The position numbers and the translations under genes are program-made. DNA of 64,000 nucleotides from an uncultured Clostridia bacterium. GTDB taxonomy: Bacteria > Bacillota > Clostridia > Oscillospirales > Acutalibacteraceae. The stretch's first letter is position 1. Every line of letters begins with the position of its first letter. Below the pieces are notes generated by a model. That model made no database searches, had not been told where the DNA came from, and saw only the letters and a list, made by a program, of their open reading frames with translations. Below are positions 35,030 through 42,892 of the stretch, piece by piece. Location of the stretch: the NCBI GenBank assembly GCA_945863885.1, contig CAMAZY010000002.1:62001-126000 (forward strand). The letters run 5' to 3'.

Positions 35030-36409
35030 ATGGCAAACCCCGTCGTTGTCCCCGAATATATCACCGTGCATCTCGGTCGTCCCGATCAGCCGGCAGAAAA
35101 CGTGACCGTGCCGTTTACGGACTATATCAAAAACGTCGCTTCCAGCGAAATCTACCCGACATGGCCGGAAAGCGCAATCCGGGCGAATATTTTGTCTCAG
35201 ATTTCGATCGCCTTAAATCGTGTGTATAACGAATATTACCGCAGTCAGGGCTATGACTTTGACATCACGAACTCCACGCAGTTTGACCAGGCGTTTCAGC
35301 CCGATCGGGACTATTTTTCGAACATATCCGAAATCGTAGACGAAATTTTTAATACTTACGTTGTCGTGCAGGGCTCTGTTCAGCCGTACTATACCGAATA
35401 CTGCGACGGCATCAATGTACAGTGTCTGGGTCTTTCTCAATGGGGAACGGTTGCGCTTGCCAACCAGGGCTATACGCCTTATGAGATTTTGCAGTATTAT
35501 TACGGTGATAATCTCGACCTGAGACGGGCGGACACCGGACCGAATATTCCGTCCTATCCGGGTACGCCGATCCGGTTCGGCTATGTCGGCGAGGAGGTCA
35601 GAATCTTGCAGCAGCAACTCAATCGTATTGCCCGCAATTATCCGCTTATTCCGAGAATCCCCGATGAAAACGGCGTCTTTGACCGTACGACGGAAAACGC
35701 TGTCAAAGCGTTTCAGCAAATTTTCAATCTGACGCCCGACGGCATCGTCGGCAAAGCAACATGGTATTCCATCAAGCGTATCTATAACGCCGTCAAACGG
35801 CTTTCCGAGCTTTATTCCGAGGGCATTTCGATTACCGAAGCACAGCGGCTCTTTCCGCAGTCATTCGGTGTCGGCGCAAGGGGCGTCTATGTCAGGACGA
35901 TTCAGTATTTTCTCGATTTCATCGGCTTTTTCATCGATGCGCTTCCTCGGGTGAAAATCGACGGTGTATATGGGGAGCAAACAGCCGATGCCGTAAGAGC
36001 ATTTCAGCGTTATTTCGGTCTGCCTGTGACGGGTGTTGTCAACAGCCGGACATGGTATGAAATCATTGACCAATATACCGATCTGCTTCGTGCGTTTCCG
36101 TCAGGCTTCGACGAAGCGTTACAGTATATTTATCCCGGCTATATTCTCACCGAGGGCGCAAGCGGTCCCGATGTCACAAGGCTTCAGACCTTTTTAAGAC
36201 GGATTTCACAGTCTTTCCCGTCTGTGCCGTCCGTTACGGTGGACGGAGAATTCGGGCCGCAGACACGACGCGCGGTGGAAGCCGTACAGTCGCTTTACCG
36301 GCTTCCGGTCAGCGGAAACGTCGGCGATCAGACCTGGAATGCGATTGTAGAGCTTTATACCGATTTAGTCGGCATCAACCGGAACGTTCCGGGGCTTATG
36401 TCCGTATAA
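35030..36409 (+). CDS. SpoIID-like protein with three peptidoglycan-binding domains
   Basis: The 459-residue protein has an N-terminal region resembling SpoIID/LytB cores ('VPFTDYIKNVASSEIYPTWPES', 'ALNRVYNEYYRSQGYD', 'YCDGINVQCLGLSQWGTVALA'), followed by three PG_binding_1 repeats (about residues 185-255, 280-355, 375-450). Each has 'G..VR.LQ..L' and 'DG.FG..T..AV..FQ' patterns. No signal peptide is seen, as is usual for proteins kept in the mother cell or spore coat. It probably acts on or binds cortex peptidoglycan. ATG 35030 is one base after the upstream stop, and a spore germination gene follows. Confidence 0.78.
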   Translation: MANPVVVPEYITVHLGRPDQPAENVTVPFTDYIKNVASSEIYPTWPESAIRANILSQISIALNRVYNEYYRSQGYDFDITNSTQFDQAFQPDRDYFSNISEIVDEIFNTYVVVQGSVQPYYTEYCDGINVQCLGLSQWGTVALANQGYTPYEILQYYYGDNLDLRRADTGPNIPSYPGTPIRFGYVGEEVRILQQQLNRIARNYPLIPRIPDENGVFDRTTENAVKAFQQIFNLTPDGIVGKATWYSIKRIYNAVKRLSELYSEGISITEAQRLFPQSFGVGARGVYVRTIQYFLDFIGFFIDALPRVKIDGVYGEQTADAVRAFQRYFGLPVTGVVNSRTWYEIIDQYTDLLRAFPSGFDEALQYIYPGYILTEGASGPDVTRLQTFLRRISQSFPSVPSVTVDGEFGPQTRRAVEAVQSLYRLPVSGNVGDQTWNAIVELYTDLVGINRNVPGLMSV

Positions 36410-36470
36410 ATTTTCGTTTTCGGTCAAAAATATCCGTGTGAACTTATCGGAAAGGCGAGAAGAATACGGT

Positions 36471-37922
36471 ATGAACGATTTTGACCGGAAATATGAGGAC
36501 TGCCTTACGGCGGTCAATAAAAAGCTTCGGGTAGACAAAAGCTTTGATATGCTTGTAAAAAGAATGGTGATCGGCGGAAAAAAGGCGACCTTTTATTGTA
36601 TTGACGGCTTTGTTAAGGACACGATGTTCGAAAAAATGCTCGAATACCTGAGTAAGGTTACTGCCGATGAGATGCAGGACATCAACACCGCCGAGGATTT
36701 TCTCAACAGTCATATCACCTATATTGAATCGGCCGTGGAAACCTCGCTGGAAAATTTTGCTACCCTCGTTTTGTCGGGCGCGATCGGCATGGTAATGCAA
36801 GGGCTCGACAAGGCGATTATCATTGACTCACGAACCTATCCCGCCCGTGACGTACAGGAGCCGGAGTCCGACAAGGTACTTCGCGGCTCTCATGAGGGAT
36901 TTGTAGAGACTGTCATTTTCAATACGGCTCTCATCAGACGAAAAATCAGAAATCCGATGCTTACGATGAAGGCTTTTCAGGTGGGAAGAGAATCGAAAAC
37001 CGACATAGTTGTCTGCTACCTTGAAAAGACTGTGGACAAAAAAATGCTTCACACGCTTTTGAAAAAAATCGAAGCGATTGATGTGACGAGTCTTGCCATG
37101 GGGCAGGAGAGCCTTCGTGAATGTTTATTGCCGTATCAGCCTTGGAACCCGTTTCCGAAGGTGCGATACACCGAAAGACCGGACACAGCCGCCGCCTGTC
37201 TGTATGACGGAAACATTATTGTTCTTGCCGACGGTTCGCCGTCCGCGATGATTATCCCGACAGGCATATTCGATTTTGTCCAGGACATCAACGATTATTA
37301 TTTTCCTCCTATGATCGGTACCTTTTTACGCTGGATCAGGGCGGTCGTGTTCGGTCTTTCGCTTTTGCTGGTTCCCGTGTGGTATCTGCTGACGCTGTAC
37401 GGCGAGGCTTTGCCGGAATGGTTAAAATTTGTGCTCGTCAATGAGCCGGCGGATGTTCCGCTGATTATTCAGCTTCTTGTTATTGAATTTGTCATCGACA
37501 CACTGCGGCTTGCGTCCCTCAACACCCCAAGTGCCCTGAGCAATTCCTTTTCCGTTGTCGGTGCGCTCGTGCTCGGCGAATTTGCCGTGTCCTCGGGTTG
37601 GTTTGTGTCGGAGGTTGTGTTGTTCATGGCGTTTTCGGCAATTTCGAATTTCACACAGCCAAGCTATGAACTCGGCTATGCTATCAAAATCTTCCGGGTC
37701 ATGCTGCTGATCCTGATTGCCTTGTTCCGGTTGTGGGGACTGATTGCCGGGCTTGTAATCGTGCTTCTGGTAATCGCTACAACGAAAACGGTGACCGGTT
37801 ACACCTATCTTTATCCGCTGATTCCGTTTAATTGGGACGCTCTTTCGGGGCTTTTAATCCGCAAGAGCCTTCGAAGCACAACGAAACCTTGCAAGAACGA
37901 CGACCTTTCACAGGGCAACTGA
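36471..37922 (+). CDS. Spore germination protein, GerA/SpoVAF family
   Basis: The 483-residue protein has a soluble N-terminal GerAA-type domain (about 1-280, with 'LSGAIGMVMQGLDKAIIIDSR' and 'RGSHEGFVETVIFNTALIRR') and about five transmembrane helices in the C-terminal half. 'GSHEGF.E....N..LIR.R' is a family hallmark. Size and sequence fit SpoVAF, which assists germination with the SpoVA dipicolinate channel; the GerA receptor A subunit is the alternative. No spoVA or gerB/gerC genes are in the window. ATG 36471 is preferred to an in-frame GTG at 36438. Confidence 0.85.
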   Translation: MNDFDRKYEDCLTAVNKKLRVDKSFDMLVKRMVIGGKKATFYCIDGFVKDTMFEKMLEYLSKVTADEMQDINTAEDFLNSHITYIESAVETSLENFATLVLSGAIGMVMQGLDKAIIIDSRTYPARDVQEPESDKVLRGSHEGFVETVIFNTALIRRKIRNPMLTMKAFQVGRESKTDIVVCYLEKTVDKKMLHTLLKKIEAIDVTSLAMGQESLRECLLPYQPWNPFPKVRYTERPDTAAACLYDGNIIVLADGSPSAMIIPTGIFDFVQDINDYYFPPMIGTFLRWIRAVVFGLSLLLVPVWYLLTLYGEALPEWLKFVLVNEPADVPLIIQLLVIEFVIDTLRLASLNTPSALSNSFSVVGALVLGEFAVSSGWFVSEVVLFMAFSAISNFTQPSYELGYAIKIFRVMLLILIALFRLWGLIAGLVIVLLVIATTKTVTGYTYLYPLIPFNWDALSGLLIRKSLRSTTKPCKNDDLSQGN

Positions 37923-37926
37923 ATAT

Positions 37927-37960
37927 GAAAAACAGGAGTTGGCGTGGAACTCCTGTTTTT
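37927..37960 (+). terminator. Bidirectional terminator between convergent genes
   Basis: AAAAACAGGAGTT (37928-37940) pairs perfectly with AACTCCTGTTTTT (37948-37960). Confidence 0.9.
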
Positions 37961-37963
37961 GGC

Positions 37964-39265
37964 TTATCTCATTACATCATAAATCAGCGGCTTTGCGACC
38001 GGCTTTTCCTTGGAAAACTTCAGTGCAGACAAAAGCATTCTTTCGCTTTCGTCAAGGCTGTCGGCGTTGTTGGTATAAAGCCGGGCGAGCACTTCGCCTT
38101 TTTTGACTTCTTCGCCGGTCTTTTTCTCTAAGATGATCCCTGCTGTATAGTCAATCACATCTTCCTTGGTTTTGCGTCCGGCACCGAGGACAACGCTTGA
38201 AAGCCCGATTGTCTCCGCATTCATCGACGAAATATAGCTGTCAGCAGGGGAGGGCACCTCACGGTAAAACGCTGCCTTTTTGAATCTATCTGTATTTTCA
38301 ATCAGCGAAGTATCGCCGCCCTGCGCCTTTACGAGCGCTTTAAAGGCTTCGTATGCTGAACCGTCCGACAGCGACCGTCTGACCTGTTTTTCGGCTTCAT
38401 CAAGTGAAATAGCCTTGGCAAGTGAAAGAATATTTGAGGCGAGGACAACGCATACCTCGGTCAAGTCGGACTGAACGCCGCCCTTGAGCACGTCAACGGC
38501 TTCAATGACCTCAAGCGTGTTGCCGATGTTCTTGCCGAGCGGGGTGTCCATGTCCGAGAGCACCGCCGCCATCTTTCTGCCGTTTGCTTTGCCGATATCA
38601 ATCATCTTTTGAGAAAGTGCTTTGGCTTCATCAAGCGTTTTCATGAAAGCACCCGAGCCGGCCTTGACGTCGAGCACGATACATTCGGCTCCGGCGGCGA
38701 GTTTCTTGCTCATGATGCTTGACGCAATCAGCGGAATACTGCCGACCGTCGCCGTGGCGTCCCGAAGTCCGTATATGATTTTGTCCGCCGGGGCAAGGTT
38801 GCCCGTCTGACCGGTAACGCATATCCCGATTTCGTTGACCTGACAGATAAACTCCTCAGGCGACAGCGAAACCCGAAAGCCGTCAATCGCCTCAAGCTTG
38901 TCAACCGTTCCGCCGGTGTGCCCAAGACCTCTGCCGCTCAATTTCGCAATTTTAACGCCGCAGGAAGCCACAATCGGAGCGACAATCAGCGTGGTCTTAT
39001 CTCCGACGCCGCCCGTGCTGTGCTTGTCGGCGGTGATACCCTGTATCGAAGACAGGTCAAGCATGTCGCCCGAGTGCGCCATTTCATTCGTCAGCGTAAT
39101 CATTTCCCGGTCGGTCATGCCGTTGAGGTAAATCGCCATCAATAGGGCAGTGGTCTGATAATCTACAATCGACTTGTCAGTGCAGCCCCTGACGAAAAAG
39201 GCGATTTCTTCGTCCGTAAGTTCGAATCCGTCACGCTTTTTAGCGATGATGTCATAAATTCTCAT
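37964..39265 (-). CDS. pdp: Pyrimidine-nucleoside phosphorylase
   Basis: This enzyme cleaves thymidine, deoxyuridine and uridine with phosphate for nucleoside salvage. The 433-residue protein is of the DeoA/Pdp family: 'DKHSTGGVGDKTTLIVAPIV' carries the phosphate-binding signature, 'KLSGRGLGHTGGTVDKLEAI' the glycine-rich loop, and the C-terminal domain begins after about residue 340. Firmicute enzymes of this length are usually broad pyrimidine phosphorylases rather than strict thymidine phosphorylases. It overlaps the small ferredoxin-like gene upstream by 4 bp. Confidence 0.92.
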   Translation of the reverse strand: MRIYDIIAKKRDGFELTDEEIAFFVRGCTDKSIVDYQTTALLMAIYLNGMTDREMITLTNEMAHSGDMLDLSSIQGITADKHSTGGVGDKTTLIVAPIVASCGVKIAKLSGRGLGHTGGTVDKLEAIDGFRVSLSPEEFICQVNEIGICVTGQTGNLAPADKIIYGLRDATATVGSIPLIASSIMSKKLAAGAECIVLDVKAGSGAFMKTLDEAKALSQKMIDIGKANGRKMAAVLSDMDTPLGKNIGNTLEVIEAVDVLKGGVQSDLTEVCVVLASNILSLAKAISLDEAEKQVRRSLSDGSAYEAFKALVKAQGGDTSLIENTDRFKKAAFYREVPSPADSYISSMNAETIGLSSVVLGAGRKTKEDVIDYTAGIILEKKTGEEVKKGEVLARLYTNNADSLDESERMLLSALKFSKEKPVAKPLIYDVMR

Positions 39266-39456
39266 GGTCTGTCTCCTTGTTCTTCCTTAATGTCTCGGAT
39301 AAGATACTCAAGAAATTCTTTACATTTTCCGCAGCCTTTGCCTGCACCGGTAACATCCATAACCTGCTGCAAAGTGTCTGCGCCGTTTTGAACGGCATCC
39401 TCAATCATGCCGTATGTGACATTTTTACAGTGACACGCTTCTTTGTTGCGATTCAA
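39262..39456 (-). CDS. BFD-like [2Fe-2S]-binding protein
   Basis: The 64-residue protein is of the bacterioferritin-associated ferredoxin-like type. The four cluster cysteines are in 'ACHCKNVT' and 'GKGCGKCKEF', with the BFD pattern C-x-C and C-x2-C about 33 residues apart. The frame is open much further upstream, but TTG 39456 has AAGGA seven bases before it and starts just ahead of the domain. The 4-bp overlap with pdp indicates coupling. The role, iron-sulfur transfer or redox, is not defined by the sequence. Confidence 0.8.
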   Translation of the reverse strand: MNRNKEACHCKNVTYGMIEDAVQNGADTLQQVMDVTGAGKGCGKCKEFLEYLIRDIKEEQGDRP

Positions 39457-39518
39457 AGTATTGTCCTTCCTTTTTCTCAAGAATACTGCTTCGAAACTGC
39501 AGTATGATAAATCGGTAG

Positions 39519-40070
39519 TTATCGCTCCGACTTTAACAACGCATAGTAACATGCATCACAGATGCCCTGATTATTCCAATCAGAGCTTCGTAAAGTTCCC
39601 TCGTACTTCATTCCACATTTTTGCATAACTTTACCGGAATTGGGATTTCTTGGGTCATGTCTTGATTCAATACGGTTGACTTCAACTTTTTCAAAGAAGT
39701 AATCCATAACAGCTTTTAGTGCCTCAGAAGTGATTCCTTTATGCCACCAATTTCTTCCGATACAATATCCGATATGGACCATAGATACCTCTTCATTCAT
39801 ATGAACTGCGGAGATACCGCCGATTGGTTCGTCACCGTGTTCTTTTAAAACGATACCCCACTGATAGAACTTTTCATCCGTATAGGAGTTTACCCAATCT
39901 TCTGTAACAGATTTACTGACATCAATACTTGTATGTGTAGGCCACATTAAATATTTTGTAACCTCATCATCTGAAGCCCAGTTTTTGTACATTGCATCGG
40001 CATCTTCGATGATAAATCTTCTTAAAATCAATCTTTCGGTTTCTAACCTTTGTGTTCCACAATGTTTCAT
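39519..40070 (-). CDS. GNAT-family N-acetyltransferase (RimJ/RimL-like)
   Basis: The 183-residue acetyl-CoA-dependent transferase opens with 'LETERLILRRFIIEDADAMYKNW', typical of the RimJ/RimL branch. The acetyl-CoA loop is in 'IGYCIGRNWWHKGITSEALKAVMDYF', and 'RIESRHDPRNPNSGKVMQKCGM' is the conserved C-terminal signature. The natural substrate is unknown: ribosomal protein termini, small amines and antibiotics occur in this family. It is preceded on the minus strand by the terminator-promoter cassette at 40174-40237. Confidence 0.86.
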   Translation of the reverse strand: MKHCGTQRLETERLILRRFIIEDADAMYKNWASDDEVTKYLMWPTHTSIDVSKSVTEDWVNSYTDEKFYQWGIVLKEHGDEPIGGISAVHMNEEVSMVHIGYCIGRNWWHKGITSEALKAVMDYFFEKVEVNRIESRHDPRNPNSGKVMQKCGMKYEGTLRSSDWNNQGICDACYYALLKSER

Positions 40071-40173
40071 ATGCTTTATCCTTTCCTATATAAATCCGAA
40101 TTTGTTGCTTGAAAACCTCTGAATAAATCACAGCATACACTTTGATGAATTTGATTGTAGCTTGCTTTCTTTC

Positions 40174-40237
40174 TATATCTTACACAAAACCACCGCGAAA
40201 ATCAACAAAAAAAGAAGCCGGAAGCCCGTCTTCTTTG
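40174..40237 (-). repeat. Terminator-promoter cassette, copy 1
   Basis: Minus strand: a GAAG...CTTC terminator hairpin with T-run, then TTGATT (40200-40205), a 17-bp spacer and TAAGAT (40177-40182). It lies between the decayed membrane gene and the GNAT gene. Related copies at 40940-41002 and 42440-42500. Confidence 0.75.
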
Positions 40238-40633
40238 TCGCTGTGATAAACTGAAAGCTTGCGTCTGAACTTTTCTGCCACAACCGAGTGTTGTACTCCT
40301 TTTTCCGTGTCAGAAAAACGCCGACGATCGCCCAAACAGGATAAACGGTGCCGATCTTACAAACAGCCATTCAAAGGCGTGAAAGGCTGTTGAGACAACA
40401 GCGGTTTCCAGGTCACTGAAATCCCAGTGTAAATAAGGACTTTTGATAATGATCAAGACTACAGCAATCATGACAATAACCGCATATAAGCAGACCATCA
40501 GCCAATGGAGTGTTTTACTGAATTCCGAATTTTTGCCTTGTGTTTTACGTTCAATAGTTGCAACTTTACTCTCGTATATATTTTGTGTCACTATCCGGAA
40601 TGCCTGTTTCATCGGAAATATATCGTTCAACAC
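40238..40633 (-). pseudogene. Decayed small membrane-protein gene
   Basis: Two overlapping minus-strand frames each carry part of a hydrophobic protein: 'CLYAVIVMIAVVLIIIKSPY' and 'FEWLFVRSAPFILFG' in one, 'VYPVWAIVGVFLTRKKEY' in the other. The coding character switches frame near 40340, suggesting a frameshift, and the second frame then runs on into the terminator of the neighbouring cassette. The start also overlaps the end of the monooxygenase gene. No family is recognised. Confidence 0.45.
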
Positions 40634-40898
40634 GCATATGCAAATCGTATTTTTCTCGCAGTTCCATTATCGTTTTCATCATGGGAGAAGCGTGATGTAA
40701 GTCGATTGCCGCTTGTGATTCCCAGCTGTCAATCAGCAACACCGTTTCCGGTTCATCCATTTTTATGAAGTAATCATATTTAAGGTTTCCGTGTTCGTTT
40801 TTAATCAGTTGCACTGTTCCGCTTGATACCATTTCTTCGGCAAATGCTCTCGCTGCGCCGTTTTTTCCTGTATAATACAAATTTACTGTAATAGCCAT
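40566..40898 (-). CDS. Antibiotic biosynthesis monooxygenase (ABM)-like protein
   Basis: This is a 110-residue ferredoxin-like alpha/beta protein of the ABM/YgiN type. 'MAITVNLYYTGKNGAARAFAEEM' and 'LLIDSWESQAAIDLHHASPMMKTIMEL' (containing the E-x-W-x5-D-x-H pattern of quinol monooxygenase-like and heme-degrading folds) support the call. The substrate is unknown. GGAGGATAG precedes the ATG. Its promoter probably lies in cassette copy 2. Confidence 0.82.
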   Translation of the reverse strand: MAITVNLYYTGKNGAARAFAEEMVSSGTVQLIKNEHGNLKYDYFIKMDEPETVLLIDSWESQAAIDLHHASPMMKTIMELREKYDLHMRVERYISDETGIPDSDTKYIRE

Positions 40899-40939
40899 TT
40901 CTATCCTCCATAATTTTTGATTTTTCCATGCTTTACTCC

Positions 40940-41002
40940 TATATCTTACACAAACCCGCCGTGAAAATCAATAAAAAAGAAGCCGGAAGCTCCGACTTCT
41001 TT
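40940..41002 (-). repeat. Terminator-promoter cassette, copy 2
   Basis: Minus strand: GAAGTCGGA with TCCGGCTTC plus a T-run ends the AraC gene, then TTGATT (40966-40971), a 17-bp spacer and TAAGAT (40943-40948) for the monooxygenase gene. Confidence 0.8.
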
Positions 41003-41032
41003 CTTGCGATATTCAATTTGATGAACCGTAGT

Positions 41033-41905
41033 TTATTCTTTTATCGGTAACAGCTCAATATAGCCCCGTGTGCCGATCGGTTCAAGCTGAATTTTCGGAT
41101 TCGAGTCATCCCACTGATATCCGATAACAGTCGGGTCGTACTTCTTCTCGGATTCCCATATATCGGTAATCGCCTGCTCGAAGTCTTCTTCCTTGAACGG
41201 CTCTCCCTGGAACATCAGGTACTTTGAGGCCGGAAGCTCTATGACATCAAAGCCGTCCGGAATTTCTCCGCAATAGTCCTCGGACACCTCGACACCCTGC
41301 ACATATTCACTGGTGCCCGGTTTGATATACGCTTTCGGCAGCCACAAACAAACCGGCTCACCGCAAAGAGATTTCATGCTGACCAGCATGCCCCAGACAT
41401 CGCATCCGACTTCCTCACAATACGACCAATACTCTGTGGCGGTTTTTCCCCGTTTCACAATAACCTTTCTTTCGGGCTTGTCAATTACCTGAATAAAAAC
41501 ATTTTTTGCGCTCATAGTCGTTTCTTTCCTTTCTAAAAATCTGAATTTTACGCCGTAAGGAGTAAAAAGAGGCAAGGGGACGGGGTTGGCGGAGTATTCA
41601 CTTGGATTGTAGCCGAACTCTTTCCGAAAAGCGCGCTGATATCCGTCAACGCTTCCGAAACCGAAGTCAAGGGCGACATCCAGGATTTTTACGTCCTCAT
41701 CCCGTAATCTGAGAGCGGATTGCTTTAACCGTAGCTTTCTGGTGTATTCAGCCGGCGTTACACCCGTATATTCCAGGAACAATCGTCTTGCATACCAGGG
41801 TGAAAATAACGATGCCTTTGCAATATCGGCAAAGGAAATCTTTTCACACAGGTGCTTCTCGATATACTCCTGCATTCGCTGAACGGCATCAATCTGTTCG
41901 AGCAT
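41033..41905 (-). CDS. AraC-family regulator with GyrI-like effector domain
   Basis: The 290-residue protein has two N-terminal HTH motifs (about residues 22-45 'ISFADIAKASLFSPWYARRLF' and 72-95 with 'ILDVALDFGFGSVDGYQRAFRKEFG'), then a GyrI-like small-molecule-binding domain (about 130-290, 'VIELPASKYLMFQGEPFKEED'). This order occurs in the SbmC/Rob-type group of drug-responsive activators. The neighbouring small genes are possible targets. It has its own terminator in cassette copy 2. Confidence 0.87.
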   Translation of the reverse strand: MLEQIDAVQRMQEYIEKHLCEKISFADIAKASLFSPWYARRLFLEYTGVTPAEYTRKLRLKQSALRLRDEDVKILDVALDFGFGSVDGYQRAFRKEFGYNPSEYSANPVPLPLFTPYGVKFRFLERKETTMSAKNVFIQVIDKPERKVIVKRGKTATEYWSYCEEVGCDVWGMLVSMKSLCGEPVCLWLPKAYIKPGTSEYVQGVEVSEDYCGEIPDGFDVIELPASKYLMFQGEPFKEEDFEQAITDIWESEKKYDPTVIGYQWDDSNPKIQLEPIGTRGYIELLPIKE

Positions 41906-42029
41906 CTTCTCATCTCCTTTACAACTGCATTTTACAACAATGCGATAAGGATTCTCTCGACTATTTTTGCTATTATGCTTTTCTGTTTTATGATGTGTAA
42001 TTCGATAAGCCGGAAGTTGTCATGCCATA

Positions 42030-42392
42030 TTACACAGGTGTTCCTACTTCAATCAGATTTCCGTCAGGATCATAAAATCTGACCACCTTTTGCCCCCAAC
42101 TATGTGTCATCAGGTGATTGACGTATTCGGTTTCAGGGTAAAGCGTCTCAAGACGCTCTACAAATTGTTCTATGTCAGGCTCTTCAAAATATAATTCAGA
42201 CTGATTACTCTTTGAAATTATGCTTCTATTTGTAAACTGTTCCCAGTAACCCGATTCCTGTAAATACAAGTTATTCGTCAATTCCATATTTCCACCGTTA
42301 TCTTGAAGCAGTTGAAATCCAAACATATCATTATAGAACTTTAGAGCACGGTTACAATCTTTTACAACAATAAGCGTTCCTTTGTATTTCAT
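42030..42392 (-). CDS. VOC-superfamily (glyoxalase/bleomycin-resistance-like) protein
   Basis: The 120-residue protein has two beta-alpha-beta-beta-beta units: 'GTLIVVKDCNRALKFYNDMFGFQ' and 'GQKVVRFYDPDGNLIEVGTPV', the latter with the VOC terminal motif D-P-D-G-x-x-I-E that supplies a metal ligand. The substrate is unknown. ATG 42392 has a strong GAGGAGG site; upstream in-frame codons are translation of cassette copy 3, not protein. Confidence 0.86.
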   Translation of the reverse strand: MKYKGTLIVVKDCNRALKFYNDMFGFQLLQDNGGNMELTNNLYLQESGYWEQFTNRSIISKSNQSELYFEEPDIEQFVERLETLYPETEYVNHLMTHSWGQKVVRFYDPDGNLIEVGTPV

Positions 42393-42439
42393 GTATGTTC
42401 TCCTCCTCAAATTCCGATTTGCCGGATAGTTTTCCACAA

Positions 42440-42500
42440 ATATCTTACACAATCCCGCCGCAAAAATCAACAAAAAGAAGCCGGAACCCCGACTTCCTTT
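42440..42500 (-). repeat. Terminator-promoter cassette, copy 3
   Basis: Minus strand: GAAGTCGG with TCCGGCTTC plus a T-run, then TTGATT (42465-42470), a 17-bp spacer and TAAGAT (42442-42447) for the VOC gene. Confidence 0.8.
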
Positions 42501-42569
42501 ATCCTTAGCAAAAATCAATGATGCTACACATTGTAGAAGATTTTTTTAGTTGATTTTAACTCATGTGCC

Positions 42570-42869
42570 TTAAATCTTATCTTTAATATAATTCTCATAT
42601 TCTTTTGGGATTCCGATATTATATTTTTCATAATAATGAATAAAATCAAGAGGAAATATAAAATCACCGTCTTCGATAATACCGGCTTGCTCAATTATCT
42701 GCCCGTCAAAAATATCTACAACGGACATAGGTACTATCGCTGAAATCGGAAGCGCTTTGATATACTGCAATATCTCAGTTTTTGAAAGGTCATTGATTAT
42801 CCTTTTGTATGATTTAAAATCATCACAACATTTGCCATACTTCATTCCCTTAAAAAAGCCAAAGTACAT
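42570..42869 (-). CDS. Hypothetical protein, 99 residues
   Basis: I do not recognise this protein. It is small and likely soluble, with an N-terminal K/C-rich stretch ('KGMKYGKCCDDFKSYKR'), a hydrophobic beta-rich middle ('LPISAIVPMSVVDIFDGQI') and a charged tail 'EYENYIKDKI'. No membrane helix, signal or metal motif is convincing. AGAAG lies upstream of the ATG. It sits 23 bp after the ketopantoate-reductase-like gene on the same strand. Confidence 0.55.
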   Translation of the reverse strand: MYFGFFKGMKYGKCCDDFKSYKRIINDLSKTEILQYIKALPISAIVPMSVVDIFDGQIIEQAGIIEDGDFIFPLDFIHYYEKYNIGIPKEYENYIKDKI

Positions 42870-42892
42870 TACTATATCACTTCTTTTTTAGC

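Noticed and set aside
40173-40236. C-terminal run of the membrane-protein remnant into the cassette
   Set aside because: The frame crosses a terminator hairpin that is repeated elsewhere, so this part is not natural protein.
42393-42518. N-terminal extension of the VOC protein
   Set aside because: The extra codons translate the terminator-promoter cassette; a strong ribosome site supports ATG 42392.
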